A stretch of 64,000 nucleotides of DNA, from assembly GCA_011109175.1 (NCBI GenBank), contig RDEW01000022.1, positions 890,591 to 954,590 on the forward strand, in the 5' to 3' direction. How positions within the stretch are numbered: the stretch's first letter is position 1; every line of letters begins with the position of its first letter. Source of the stretch: Dicyema japonicum (taxonomy: Eukaryota; Dicyemida; Rhombozoa; Dicyemidae). The notes under the pieces are model-generated. The model ran no database searches, was not told where the DNA came from, and saw only the letters and a program-made list of their open reading frames with translations. This document shows positions 11,468-22,410 of this stretch, in pieces. The position numbers were made by a program, and so were the translations under genes.

Positions 11468-11650
11468 TACTACGCCGTTACTACGTAAAACCACAAAAAT
11501 ATATGAGTTAGCAAAGTAAGAAAGCAGCTGCTTTGACTGGGAGAACCTAAAAATCAAGATTACTACGCCGTCACTACGTAAAACCACAAAAATATATGAG
11601 TTAGCAAAGTAAGAAAGCAGCTGCTTTGACTGGGAGAACCTAAAAATCAA
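11468..11650. repeat. two-copy 93-bp tandem repeat across a transposon junction
   Basis: The unit starting TACTACGCCGT at 11468 repeats at 11561 with almost no change. Each unit joins sequence resembling the region before the integrase copy (TTAGCAAAGTAAGAAA) to a piece of LINE-A (GCAGCTGCTTTGAC with AACCTAAAAATCAAG). It therefore duplicates a chimeric junction. A single N at 11374 lies just upstream. Confidence 0.85.
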
Positions 11651-11905
11651 GAAATATTTTTGCCTCGGAGATCGCTACCGATTTACTCCTGTTGCGACCG
11701 AATCATCGGGAGCCGTTGGTCCATTGACTGCTGAGTTCTTGCGAGAACTCAAAGGATTGCTTGCCAGAAAGAAAAGGTATCAACGAGAAGGGTTATGGCT
11801 AAGACAAAAGATTGGAATAGCCATACTCCGAGGGAACTCGTTCGCAATTTACGCAGCAGGCTTTCTCAACTGACATTTGTTTAATTGTTAAAATTTATTT
11901 TGATT
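11625..11905 (+). pseudogene. LINE-A 3' fragment
   Basis: Encodes the end of the LINE-A protein: LGDRYRFTPVATESSGAVG, FLRELKGLLARKKR and IAILRGNSFAIYAAGFLN followed by a stop at about 11872 and an A-rich tail. It is strongly 5'-truncated, the usual product of target-primed reverse transcription. It is very similar to the copies at 12.9-13.4, 19.8 and 24.1 kb, so the family moved recently. Confidence 0.8.
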
Positions 11906-12595
11906 AAAAAAAAGTAAGAAATTAAAATTTCTCAATTATTCTAAGCATTCATTAATTCAAATTTAAATTTTTTTTATAAATTTAAATTATATAAAAAATT
12001 TTAATTTTTTAGAGTGGTTTACCTCTAACGAAATAAGAGAAAAAACAACTACGTTATATTGGTTTTGTTTTTGGTATGCATCTATTTGTTTTGACGCTCG
12101 TGAGAAACAATGATATTATTGCTTTTATCAAAGATGGTGTTTTACCTGATGGAGAGATACAGAATATTTTGAAATTTAAAAGTATGGCATCATCAGTTCG
12201 ATTGTCTGATTCGAAGTCAGATATTTTATACTTTAAAACATCCGGAATTCTATTGCGTACATTTGCTGCAGAAGAAGTAGAGCAAAGGAAACTTTTTATT
12301 GAAAATATACACATAAAAAATTGACATCCTGGTCGAGATAGACTGCACTTTCTTCTGAAAGATCTTGTTTATGGATCATGCAGAAGTGAAGTCATGTATG
12401 TAATTAAATCCTATCCCCAATGTCAAGCAAGACAGCTTATAAATACCAGACCAGCGATAACACCTATCAGAGCGTATTCAGTCAGAGAAAGGTGAATTAA
12501 TTTATTATCCCTTTAACTCGATACAGACGATAAAGAGGAGAAGAATGTAAGTCAGTTCGCTACTTTTTTTGGACGGAAAATGAAGGAGAAAGGTT
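11905..12595 (+). pseudogene. KRBA2-like integrase region, copy 2
   Basis: Near-identical to 10380-11060, including the AT-rich leader, an 82-codon open stretch at 12076-12324 and the downstream SYPQCQARQ block near 12408-12435. It ends at a poly-T/A stretch near 12600. It lacks the C-terminal ORF seen after copy 1. Confidence 0.6.
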
Positions 12596-12664
12596 ATATT
12601 GATTTAATATTTTTTTATTTTATTTTTTTTTAAATTTCAATTTTCAAAAAGAGTTCAAAATTAA

Positions 12665-13395
12665 GGCATCTGAATGGCCATGCTATTTCCCCTAACAATA
12701 GCCAACGAGATACGTTCTCGGAACCAACCAGTCTCTCGCGGATCCTTGGTCACAGCTTGAATCATGGAGCCGATCTTACGAACCAACTCATCTGCTTGGG
12801 GGCCAAGGATTCCTGACGTTNNNNNNNNNNNNNNNNNNNNNNNNNNNNNNNNNNNNNNNNNNNNNNNNNNNNNNNNNNNNNNNNNNNNNNNNNNNNNNNN
12901 NNNNNNNNNNNNNNNNNNNNNNNNNNNNNNNNNNNNNNNNNNNNNNNNNNNNNNNNNNNNNNNNNNNNNNNNNNNTGATCCCTTTTCTTTCTGGCAAGCA
13001 ATCCTCCGAGTTCTTGCAAGAATTCAGCCGTCATTGGACCAACGGCTCCTGATGATTCGGTCGCAACAGGAGTAAATCGGTAGCGATCCCCGAGGCAAGA
13101 ATATTTCTTGATTTTTAGGTTTTCCGCAGTCGAAGCAGCTGCTCCAGGTGTCTGAATCGATTTAAAAATGTTCGTGCTTGAGACCGTGTCTATGCAAGTT
13201 GCGTCCCAGACCAAAGATCTTCCAGACGTGAAGGGGAAAAGGGTCATCACATCAGGTCTCTTTCCATCTCCTCAATCAAGACCCACTGGTTCAAGCTGTG
13301 CTGGGAAGCCTGAAGCTTTCAGAGCTCTGACGATCACATCATTCAGAGCAGCATGACGTGGTCCCCTTCCGGCGCTTCTTCTGCAGGACAGCGGG
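12665..13395 (-). pseudogene. two LINE-A 3' fragments flanking an assembly gap
   Basis: On the minus strand, 13395-12976 encodes the LINE-A endonuclease-like end: [34 protein letters not shown], then RYRFTPVATESSGAVG and ELGGLLARKKR. After the N gap (12821-12975), 12820-12665 encodes GILGPQADELVRKIG and ISLAIVRGNSMAIQ, which is the same protein region from a diverged copy. The gap therefore probably joins two separate insertions, or a misassembly. The RPD...WD residues of the restriction-like endonuclease are present. Confidence 0.75.
12821..12975. other. run of N, assembly gap
   Basis: 155 unknown bases inside LINE-A sequence. ORFs predicted across it are meaningless. Confidence 0.99.
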
Positions 13396-13473
13396 TGCAA
13401 TAAATTTTGTATATTGTTACACATTTAAAAAATGTATTGAAATTAATGAAATCTCACTCAGATATTGTCTCCC

Positions 13474-13773
13474 GGGTGGCATAGTGGTTAAGTGTCGGGT
13501 TAAAGTGACTTAGGTTACGGGTTCGAATCTCGCTGCTGTTCACCTGGTGGAAGGTTCCACGCATCTACGATGCTAAAAAGGTTTGACGAGTGACGCCGTC
13601 ATCAGTGAACTTTCACTGTGGAACTGGATTGTCAAAAAAGGACCCACACACAAGAAAAAGAAAATTGAAGTGAAGATCATTCTTTGGTTCTACGATTAGT
13701 TAAATTAACTGCTCTTTACTTAAATGAAGTCTGTCCTGCCTATGTGGAGCTAATACCACGGCACCGTGAATTT
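13474..13773 (+). mobile_element. tRNA-derived SINE, copy 1, with 25-bp target duplication
   Basis: The head has a RNA polymerase III A box (TGGCATAGTGG, 13477-13487) and B box (GGTTCGAATCT, 13520-13530) at tRNA-like spacing, followed by a tRNA-unrelated body shared with 27978-28300. The element is flanked by a 25-bp direct repeat with one mismatch (13449-13473 and 13774-13798, core ACTCAGATATTGTCTCCC), a target-site duplication showing real retrotransposition. The duplicated target lies in the 3' part of the phosphorylase-kinase coding region. Confidence 0.9.
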
Positions 13774-15880
13774 AAATCTTACTCAGATATTGTCTCCCAA
13801 CGTGAATAAGGTAAATGGGGCGTCCATTGCCTCTCCATGAATGAATAAGGTATCCAATCTCATCCTTTATGCCGTCAATCATATAGTTAGAATCAGAGCC
13901 ATGATAGAATGAATCGACGTCAGCAATCCAAATAAACATTATTCGTACCTGGGGAAGGAATATCATCGTTGTATCGTGAATCTTGTAGAATTGACTCGTG
14001 GCCATTAGCCCAATGTCATTTGACCTTCTACCAAGCAGTCCAAGCTCATAATTTAAGCCTAAAATATTCGGGAACTAGGAACCAATCAAATTTGTGAAGT
14101 GACAAAGAGCACGTGCACGGAAGACTTCAAAGGGGAAGACATCGTCAGTACAGTACGCTTTCAAACCATTCGAAGTCAACTGGTCCCTAATATCCAAGGA
14201 CTCAGCAATTACCGAGACTAAAATTGATTCCTCTCAAACCACTACCTTGGACCACCAAATCTGTCTTTCTCGTGTCGGAGATTCTCCTGTTCAAGGGATC
14301 GATCTCGCCGGGGTCCAAAAATTTCTTTAAATAACAAAAAAGAAGACATGATAAAGAAGGGAGGCAACAGTGTACAAAGCTTGGGACCAAATATGAGGAA
14401 TTTTTCCGACGGGATATCGGATTTGGCTGTTTGGTTGTCGATATTCCTCGCTAATCTAGAAAAAATAAAATCAGTGAAAACAGCTTCAAGCGGAACCATG
14501 TACATTTCAGGGATGACCATAGTATTATCGTGTCCCACAACCATGAGGGATTCAACCTTTTTGAAATAGTGAGTAGCCTGCGATTAGTTCTCAGCCAAAC
14601 CTTTTCAAAGTCATCATTAAATATCGAATCGATCACAAAATATATGAAAAACAGAGGCCACTCACATTCAATATTTTCGAATGCTTTCAGTTCTGAGAGC
14701 TTATAGTGAAGTCTCCCATGGTCCTGAAGTAAATTTAGGTGGATACTTCGATAGCAGTATTATAGCCGTCTCTGATGAATCTAGAACAGCCAAATTTCCC
14801 CTAAAATTAGCAGATAATGGAGTACCTCCAACTTTGAAGAAATTTCTTGTCGAGTCAGGTTTATGAGGTCAGGGTCATTCACGGCGAAAGCAGGGTAAGA
14901 GATTATGGAAATAAGTCCGGCGTCAACCTCCTGCAAAATTAGAAATTTATAGTAAAGGCCCACGTGGATAATAAGCATACTTAACCTTTGACAGCGATTC
15001 TCGTGGTAACATGGAAGAAAGGACTGCCTAAATGGTTAGAATGAGGTTCAATTACTTCGCAACGACACGCTCCATCCATAATTGACAGGACCACACTTCC
15101 CTGGCTAGGATTTGAGGAAAACAGGTTCAGATGGTGGAAGGCTTCCAGGGCAGCCTGGATTTGATGAGTAAGGAAACCTTGGCCATTCCGACCGAACTGC
15201 AGTTTAATTCCAGCATTCCGTGATTTGTCTTGTCTCCCCGTTCCCAAATTCCGTAATCCTGTGAAAATCAAAACCGCGAGAACCGGTAAACGGAAAGCGG
15301 TTTCAATATAAAATATCAAATTCTGGATGAAGAAGACTTCGTCGCAGTTAAAAATAATAAAAAATCTTAAAATTACAATTTCGGCAACCTTCAACAATCA
15401 TTTTTGCTAAAGTCAAAAGAAAAAGCGAGGTAGCGTCGATCTGTAAATGTCCATATTCCCAGTCGCCAACGACGGGTAAATGGGTATCAACAGAATATTT
15501 TGCATGCAAGGCATCACCAGGGTTTTGAGAACCTATAAAGTTGGTGACCTTCGATTTCTGGCCGCACATGCATCGGAGCAGTCCTCGCATTAATTTTACT
15601 GTTAGCTATTCGATTAGAATTCCTTTTACCCGCTCAAACTCAGAAGCGTGATATTTATGGTCGTCGTGGTCCGACTTTTTATAGGCCAAGGAAAGTGCCC
15701 AAAGACTGAGTGCAACGTAAGTGTTGTCACGGACCCATGCGTGTCTATTTCGCGGATCACTGTGAACAAGACCAGTTATTGGACTCTATCAATAACCGAT
15801 TTTTCTAGAACCTGGTTAACGAGGACAGTTTTTCTAAGTAAATCCGACAGCGAGTCCAGTATTGTATCGTCCTGCTTCAT
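13772..15880 (-). CDS. phosphorylase kinase alpha/beta regulatory subunit, 3'-truncated
   Basis: Regulatory subunit family that restrains the catalytic gamma subunit of phosphorylase kinase and so controls glycogen breakdown in the cytosol. After splicing many introns of about 20-50 bp, the N-terminal glucoamylase-like domain is recognisable: [130 protein letters not shown] and [11 protein letters not shown]. The start at 15880 gives a sensible N-terminus. A frame slip at an A-run (15359-15364) is probably a one-base error. The frame stops at 13772, exactly at the SINE target duplication, so roughly the second half of a normal subunit (family about 1100-1240 residues) is missing. Recent pseudogene or shortened protein. 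Confidence 0.85.
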
Positions 15881-15999
15881 TTAAAATCCTAAGAATAAAA
15901 AATGTAAACTAACCAGAATTATAATTTTATTATAATATTTTAAATATAATTGATTTTATTTTTTAATTTAATATTTAAAAACTATGTTTGATGAGATGA

Positions 16000-16080
16000 T
16001 GTAGTTTGGAAACTGGATACACTTGATTAGTTATTTACTTTAATTTCTTTTTCAGGTGTATCCGGGGTTAATAAATAATA
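16000..16080 (+). repeat. 3' end of a dispersed short repeat (GTGTATCCGGGG family)
   Basis: Contains GGAAACTGGATACACTTGAT and, 20-30 bp on, GGTGTATCCGGGGTTAATAA, then a TAA-rich tail. The same end is found at 21.87 kb (minus), 37.66 kb and, diverged, 62.27 kb. Confidence 0.75.
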
Positions 16081-16209
16081 ATAACTCCATTTTTGCGCAC
16101 ATAGATGGTCGTCACTATTCCCAGAAGTGTTTCCGCTTGTGAAGTCGATGGGACGGATGTTTATATAGTTATTTTTGTGAAATGGTTACCTGACTCGGTC
16201 TTTGATTGG

Positions 16210-16325
16210 CTAACAATTGAGGGAAATGTCTAGAAAGCGGGAGATACAAGAGGATGCAGCCATCTAAAATTGTGTTTTTTGCATCACATGTAAGGCTATA
16301 ATTATTGTTGCTTTCGTGAATGCGG
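16210..16325 (+). pseudogene. RTE-like LINE 3' tail fragment
   Basis: AGGATGCAGCCATCTAAA and the following CACATG.AAGGCTATAATTA..TTG.T stretch parallel the 3' end of the RTE-like element near 45440-45520. The minus-strand ORFs in this area are shadows of it. Positions 16330-17440 hold no gene that I recognise. Confidence 0.5.
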
Positions 16326-17449
16326 TCGTTGGATACACCCAATATATTGAAATAACAATCAGTTGTGGTCGCCCCGCGTTGGAAAAAACTTAGCAAACGA
16401 ATTTTAGAAATTAAGGCTTCTGATTGCAGGCTATACAAACTCTACTTAAGTATTCTGGTTCTTCAATCCCCTTTAAGGCCTTAGTTAGGAATACAGGAGG
16501 TAACCTATTATGAGAGGGAAGGAGATATTCAATCATTATGAGATTATCGACACTATTTTTCAGATCGATTGAATTTTCCGTAGTTAGCTTCCCCTGCCTC
16601 ACTGACATATTGGAGGCGGGCTGTCATCAAGCGTGAATCTTCAGTAGAACACACGTTCTTATGATTCATGGACTAGCTTACGTCACACTATGTCAGTTAT
16701 TTTTTCATATTGTGGTTTATCCCACAAAGTAATTTGAATTTAATTTAACCAAAAATTATCCACAAAAATATAGATATGCACTATTCACTAAAATATATAA
16801 CTAAGACGACTCTTAGTGATATTCAAACTTTAAGTGGGTTCGCTGTTACTATTAGGATGTTGAAGCATAATAATACGAAAACATAGGGTTCATATTTCGT
16901 AAAGTAAGTGGGAGTACGGAAAGCTGAGTTTCTTCAAATTTGTGGCAGAGAGGATTCAAACCAAGATCACTTGGCACGTGTTTTATTAATTCTGTAACTT
17001 CATGTCGATGTACGTTGAGTCCATCAGTCTGTCAGTCGGAAGAGAAAGGGGAGCGTTACACCTAGTTTAAGAGAACAAATATATTACTTGCAATAGAGGT
17101 ACATAACCACCTCAACTGACCATTGAATTGGAAAGAGGTGAGGTAGTCGATTTCAATGGAGAGAGGATAAACATAAATTTATCTCCTTCGTGGGAGAAAG
17201 ATGACCAACCTTCCGACAAATTAATCACTTGGTTAACTGACCATGCCACAGGATTGAGAAAAAGAACTGATTGATTGAGGATAAAAAGCTATCTCCTTTT
17301 CGTTTCTAAAGTTCACTCATAATTATTGGACAGGACCTTATATTAACTTAAAAAATATAAAAAATAAAATTTATCAAAATTTATTTTATTTATTTTTTAT
17401 TTATTAAAAATTTAAACAAATTATATTTAATATATTTCCAATACATTTA

Positions 17450-18728
17450 ATGGGAGAAATCACTATGATTGATGAAAGTGGAGACTTTCTAAAAGAAATG
17501 AAGCTGACCACGAACAATCGTTATATAAATATCAATTACATTGGAAAAGGATCATATGGAGTTGTTGCGTAAGCTAAAGTATTATCACAAGCTCTGCCTT
17601 GGACACAAATACCAACGATTATGTGGCAATAAAGAAGATATCCCCATTCCACGACAGAATGTTCTGCCAACGAACTCTCCGCGAAATTCAAATCTTGAAA
17701 AGACTGAAGCACGACAATGTTGTTGGCCTATAAGATTTAGATTGTCCCAATCCTGAATATCCTCAAACCGCAGACCTATGAGGAATTTAACTCCATGTAG
17801 ATTCGAATAAATTATCTTCAAGCTATTTAGTGGAGAGGCTAATGGAAATCGATTTGGGCAAACTCCTAAAAGTCCACAAACTCGAATTCGAACACATTCG
17901 ATATTTTCTTTATCAAATTCTATGCGGTTTGAAGTATATTCACTCGGCCAACGTGATCCACCGTGATTTGAAGCCTTCCAACCTCCTGATAAATTCCTCC
18001 TGCGATCTTAAAGTAGGGTTACTGATTTAAGTGGATTTGTGATTTCGGCCTCTCCCGTGTTGCCGGACCGAACAGAGATTACAGTGGATCCCTCACTGAA
18101 TATGTCACCACCAGATGGTACAGGGCCCCTGAGATTATGCTAAATTCAAGGACTTATTCCAAGTCAGGTATTTTCAGTCTGACAATTTAGTCGATCTATG
18201 GTCTGTTGGCTGTATTTTTGCTGAAATGCTGACTAATCAGCCACTTTTTCCGGGACATGACTGTAACCCCTCTGTTATTTTAGATCTTGACCAACTTCAA
18301 CTGATCTTTAAGGTAATTGGAACTCCCGGAGAGGATGAGTTGAAATACATCAAAAATGAAATGGTCTGAGTTAAATTTACCCCCTTTAAGGCCAAAAGAT
18401 ATGTCCTGAGCTTAGAACCTTACGTTTGTGTATCCTTCAAGAGATACTTCGGATTGAAGGATCGGAAGGGTACCTTTGTTTAAATTTGTAGCGATCATTA
18501 TGTTAACTGAGCTACTGAATTTTAATCCGCTCGACAGAATTACTGCAGAAGACGCCCTGAACCTTCCTTTTATGTCAATGTACCGCAATGAAGAGTATGA
18601 GGTCTCTGTTATTTAAAATGGATCAGACTGTCTCTAAATCCCCATTTTTGTGTGACCCAGGTCCTGAAACGGTTAATAAGGAGTATCTCAAAAGAATGTT
18701 GTATGATGAAGCTTTAAATTTTTCTTAA
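17450..18728 (+). CDS. ERK-type MAP kinase
   Basis: Mitogen-activated Ser/Thr kinase acting downstream of growth-factor and Ras signalling. Ten short segments with GT...AG ends (I count 23, 19, 26, 19, 23, 21, 27, 18, 22 and 25 bp) splice to 351 codons; the 18-bp one (18424-18441) is frame-neutral without a stop and may be coding, giving 357. In order: glycine loop [10 protein letters not shown], lysine VAIKKISPF, catalytic [10 protein letters not shown], Mg-binding DFGL, activation lip [14 protein letters not shown] with the TEY dual-phosphorylation motif that separates ERK from p38 (TGY) and JNK (TPY), then [13 protein letters not shown] and [16 protein letters not shown]. Full-length ERK2 is 360 residues. 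One odd point is an extra Trp before ICDFG at an intron junction. The start Met at 17450 precedes a normal-length N-lobe. Confidence 0.93.
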
Positions 18729-19076
18729 TTTTGACGAGCTTCAGAAACTTTATTTTATTAAATTTATGGTTTTTAATTTTTAATTTATTTTTATGCTTTT
18801 TTAATTTGGCCACGTGGTGTAATGTGGTGCCATTTGCTACTTGATTGAACATTTGTCTTTCTTCCTTCTAGTGGCGTCATCGGATCTACTTAACTCAGGA
18901 GACCATGGCCGGTATTCAAAAGATCCTTCTCTTCATTACATTGAGAGACTATTTCACAGATTTCGGCCTCAGTTTCTTTGACATTGTCTATTGGATCACT
19001 TTTCCTTGATGAGGACTCTGCTAGAGCGCGTCAGGATCACTGGAATAGTCATTTCGGCTTTACCGTTGGCCTAGGG

Positions 19077-20096
19077 CAGTGGTTCTCAACCTTAAGGTGC
19101 TCGCGGAACCATTAAATTTATTTTATGCGGAACCCTTACAATTTTCACCTAAAACATAATCGTAATAACCAAAAACAATTTTAACGTGAAAATTGAGGCA
19201 ACTTTTTATCATAGCATAGTTGTGTAACGTTAGGAGTTATTGTTGACAACTGTATCTTCACATTAGGGAAGTTTTGGTTGATGTATATATTGAAAACTCG
19301 ACTCACATAAGTAAGACGCAGGTAAAGGTAATAGTTTACGTATAGCCCCTTCTGAGATATCAGGATGTTTTGAAATGCATGCTCTCCAAAAATTAAAAAG
19401 GGATTCATTTTATATATCTGACTTGACGTTGATTCTGCTGTTAAAGCATTAAGATGTTCATTTTATGTTAGATTTGCAGGTATTACTTTAACTTTGAACG
19501 GATTTTAAACCAAATCGTCATCAAACTTACCCGGAAAATTTTCAATGTTAACACCAAAATTACCAAATGATCTTTGATGTCCTGAAGTACTGTATCATCC
19601 AATGCGCATTTTTATTCATCAGGATACTCTTGCAGAACGGCAATGCATTCAATGTAATTTTTAATAAGGATGAAAATCAAAATTCAATATTCTTTTTTGA
19701 ACATGGCTTTATGAGATTTTCGTCAATTGTACATGCTTCTCCACAGCGTGCTACAAGATAACTCACCTGTTATTTTTTTTAACAATTAAACAAATGTCAG
19801 TTGAGGAAGCCTGCTGCGTGGATTGCGAACGAGTTCCGTCGGAGTATGGCTATTCCAATCTTTTGTCTTATCCATAACCCTTCTCGTTGATCCCTGTTTA
19901 ATTAAAATAATTCATACTTCATAAGATGCTCTGGTCGATTTTAAGTTGTTGTCTTTCGCAAAATTTTTCATTTTCATATTCCACTTGTAGCTTATAATAA
20001 AAAACTATTTTTAAATAATTTATAATAAATTTCGGAACCCTGAAACTGGCTACGCGGAACACCTGGGGTTCCAAGGAATACAGGTTGGGAACCACT
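19077..20096 (-). mobile_element. hAT (ZBED5-like) transposon relic with both ends
   Basis: Terminal inverted repeats: CAGTGGTTCTCAACCTTAAG on the left and GGTTGGGAACCACT on the right. Eight-bp flanks GCCTAGGG / TTCTAGGG match at 6 of 8 positions, as expected for a hAT target duplication. On the minus strand 19408-19181 reads to LSTITPNVTQLCYDKK, the C-terminal end of ZBED5/SCAND3-type transposases. Most of the catalytic region is lost and a LINE-A tail is inserted at 19783-19896. Confidence 0.82.
19783..19905 (-). pseudogene. LINE-A 3' tail nested in the hAT element
   Basis: Minus strand matches the last about 110 bp of the LINE-A copies at 11.8 and 24.2 kb (GGGATCAACGAGAAGGGTTA through GCAGCAGGCTTCCTCAACTG). 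It is younger than its hAT host. Confidence 0.8.
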
Positions 20097-20159
20097 TTCT
20101 AGGGAATAATTTCATTCAATTTAAACATTAGGTGTCAATTATATTTTTCTTGGTCTCAT

Positions 20160-21010
20160 CCTCCCCTCAGGAAGTTAGCCCGCAAAATTTTTTTCAGGTG
20201 AATTTCCGTGTCTAAAAAACGTTCTGAAAGTATTTTTGATGATACAAATTTGAACGCCTTCTGTATCAAAGATGAGTTGAAGTATAATGACTGGCTCAAA
20301 ATATTTTGGATATTTAGTCTTTGAGGATCTTTGAGATGGATCAAATTATGGTCGCTAGGAGGATTCACTAATATGTTTGTTTGGTTGGCGTATCAGTATA
20401 ATGCATGTTTCCATAATAGGAAGTGACATTCTTATCATAGTTCAACAGTTCTATCTTTCTGGTCATTCAAGTGGAGTTAATGAGCTGTAAAGAAATATCA
20501 GTGTGATTTTCTTAAAATCCAATTCCTCTCATTATTAACTTGGTTTCGTTGTGGGCATGATTTACAGTCATGTCCAGGGAAAAATGAATAAAGGTATTTG
20601 TCTATGAAACTAGGAAAAGATTAAATTTATAATCAAAATTATTTGACTATAAAAAATTGTGCTTATGGTTGAAGAGAGGTTCGAGATCTATTTTGCTTAC
20701 CCCGGATCAAAAGGACTCAACGTGAAGTTGGGGATCTCTGGAAACAACCTGTCATGGCAAACACTTCCAATGGTTGCCAGATTTCTGCATCTAAGCAAAG
20801 TTGGGGGAACAATTTGTTAGAATCCTTCTGAAGCAGGCTGTGAGCTAATCCCCTGAGGTTGGAAAAAAATGTGGAAATTTTATTCGAGGTTTCAAAAAAC
20901 GCACTAAAGTATCTGGTACATATCTTCAAAGACGTCCATGTGTTTGTTGATTTCTTGGCGAGACTGTTTGAGAGAAGTTTGTTGGCAAGCCTTCTTATTT
21001 CATATTATTT
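20160..21010 (-). CDS. unidentified spliced coding region
   Basis: On the minus strand an open stretch near 21000-20925 reads SLKQSRQEINKHMDVFED, followed after a possible tiny intron by ETSNKISTFFSNLRGLAHSL and LFPQLCLDAEIWQPLEVFAM. A further block near 20370-20160 reads HLKDPQRLNIQNILSQSLYF and FVSSKILSERFLDTEIHLKK. Composition and helix-like patterning look like a coiled-coil or tethering-complex protein, but I do not recognise it. The joins are not settled. Confidence 0.3.
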
Positions 21011-21383
21011 CCCTCAACGTAATTAGCAGTGTTTACTGATCATAACTTACTTCTATCATGAATGTTACTATGACCCTTTGGATAATATTTTACTCATAAA
21101 ATTCACTGATTATGTCCAGCATTTTTCTGACGTTTTTTGTGAACTTTACAATAACTCGTTCAGATTAAGTTGTATAAACATTGTTTGTGGGATTTTTAAT
21201 TTAGAGACTTTGGCTGATTTATAGCTTATCACGATGGCAAGCGACAATTATTAATATTTTTAAAGAACGCATGAGGATCAGATCGATGAACTCTGTTGAG
21301 GGTAATACAAGACAATGAATGGAATGACTTTATATCTACTCTAAATCCTCCTGTCTTTTAGGGTATCCACTAGAGCAGGCATA

Positions 21384-21651
21384 TCACTGATTGATGTGGT
21401 CTTTTTTTGAATTATATAATAAAGAATCTGTTAGGGAAGTATTATTATTAAAAAGCACTTTCACAGAACCAAAGAACGTTATATTAACTGAGGTCCCGTT
21501 TGTGCCACACGTTACACAATCTGTTTCACTAGGCGTCTCCATCGCCCTCTGCTTTGCGCATGTCTTTAGATCTTCTAGGTCTTCTGTAGATTTAAGATTT
21601 CTTCTATTCCCATTAAGATCCTTCTGGAAGTATGTGAGAGTCAAATATTAA
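21384..21651. repeat. dispersed repeat shared with 2300-2400
   Basis: The minus strand of 21450-21520 matches the plus strand at about 2320-2390 (GCCACAAACGGGACCT..., TTAATATAACGTTCTTTGG). Long ORFs on both strands here are probably fortuitous. Identity unknown. Confidence 0.5.
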
Positions 21652-21867
21652 TGGGTGGATGGCTTTATATTGTGGGAGTGAAGTTATTAAACCGCTGGAA
21701 CATTTTGACGTGAAAAGTGATTTGGATTTATTCGGAGGCCACCTTCTGAAGATCGCAGAATGGTAAGGAAAGTCGAACGGTTCTCTTTCATGCAGAACTT
21801 GCACAGAGTATTATGACCATTAATGTATTTAAGAAAAATGATAATTTTATTAATTTATTTATTTATT

Positions 21868-22195
21868 AACCCCGGATACACCGAGAAAGAAGTTAAAGTA
21901 AACAACTAATTAAGTGTATCCAGTTTCCACTTCTACAGAAACAGAGTCCATCCGGAATCAACATAAAGGTAAGACGTCCATTACATGCAGTTGTGGAAAC
22001 CCCTCCAGTGGAGTGGGAAAGAGCAAATGATCTTTTTTCATGCCGGCCTGGCACTGGGCGTCACCTAGACAGGTGGATCACATGACGCCACTCTATTAGG
22101 AAGAGAGAGGAGGAACAGACAAGCAAGCAGAAAAATTAAACCAATTAACCACGCAGCACCACATGGCGCCACGTGGCAAATCGAAAATGTCAATA
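21868..22195 (-). mobile_element. short dispersed retro-like repeat, most complete copy
   Basis: About 320 bp. Reading on the minus strand it starts GCCACGTGGCGCCATGTGGT, runs through GTGGCGTCATGTGATCC, and ends GGTGTATCCGGGGTTAATAA with a TAA-rich tail. Related partial copies: 5' part at 18807-18900, 3' part at 16000 and 37640, and 62030-62290. The defined 3' end with AATAAA-like tail suggests a SINE-like or LINE-3'-derived repeat; no clear pol III boxes were found. Confidence 0.6.
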
Positions 22196-22410
22196 GTGAA
22201 TAATTTTATTAATTAAATGAACAGTTAATTATTATCATATTTTAGTCGATTAGTGGTTTACACTCTCATTAATAAAGAAATATCTGTATATTGGCATAAC
22301 TAAGTTGCATTTTTGACTACAAATAGATATAATAAATATTTAAAAACTGTATTACTTAATGTGTTAGATGACATCAATTATATTAATATATGTAATAGGA
22401 TTGTTAATTA

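Noticed and set aside
12762-13250. 162-residue ORF and others spanning the N run
   Set aside because: They are open only because N cannot encode a stop; the real content on either side is LINE-A.
13474-13545. A tRNA gene suggested by A and B boxes
   Set aside because: The sequence continues as a 300-bp unit repeated elsewhere with a target duplication, so it is a SINE head, not a tRNA gene.
16169-16608. Two minus-strand ORFs as a spliced gene
   Set aside because: Part of the segment matches the plus-strand 3' end of the RTE-like LINE, and no splice join restores a sensible frame.
18424-18441. An 18-bp intron in ERK as the shortest in the window
   Set aside because: It is a multiple of three without a stop, so it may be coding; only introns that shift the frame or contain a stop were relied on.
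21384-21651. 86-residue ORFs on both strands as genes
   Set aside because: They fall in a repeat also present near 2.35 kb and show no domain.
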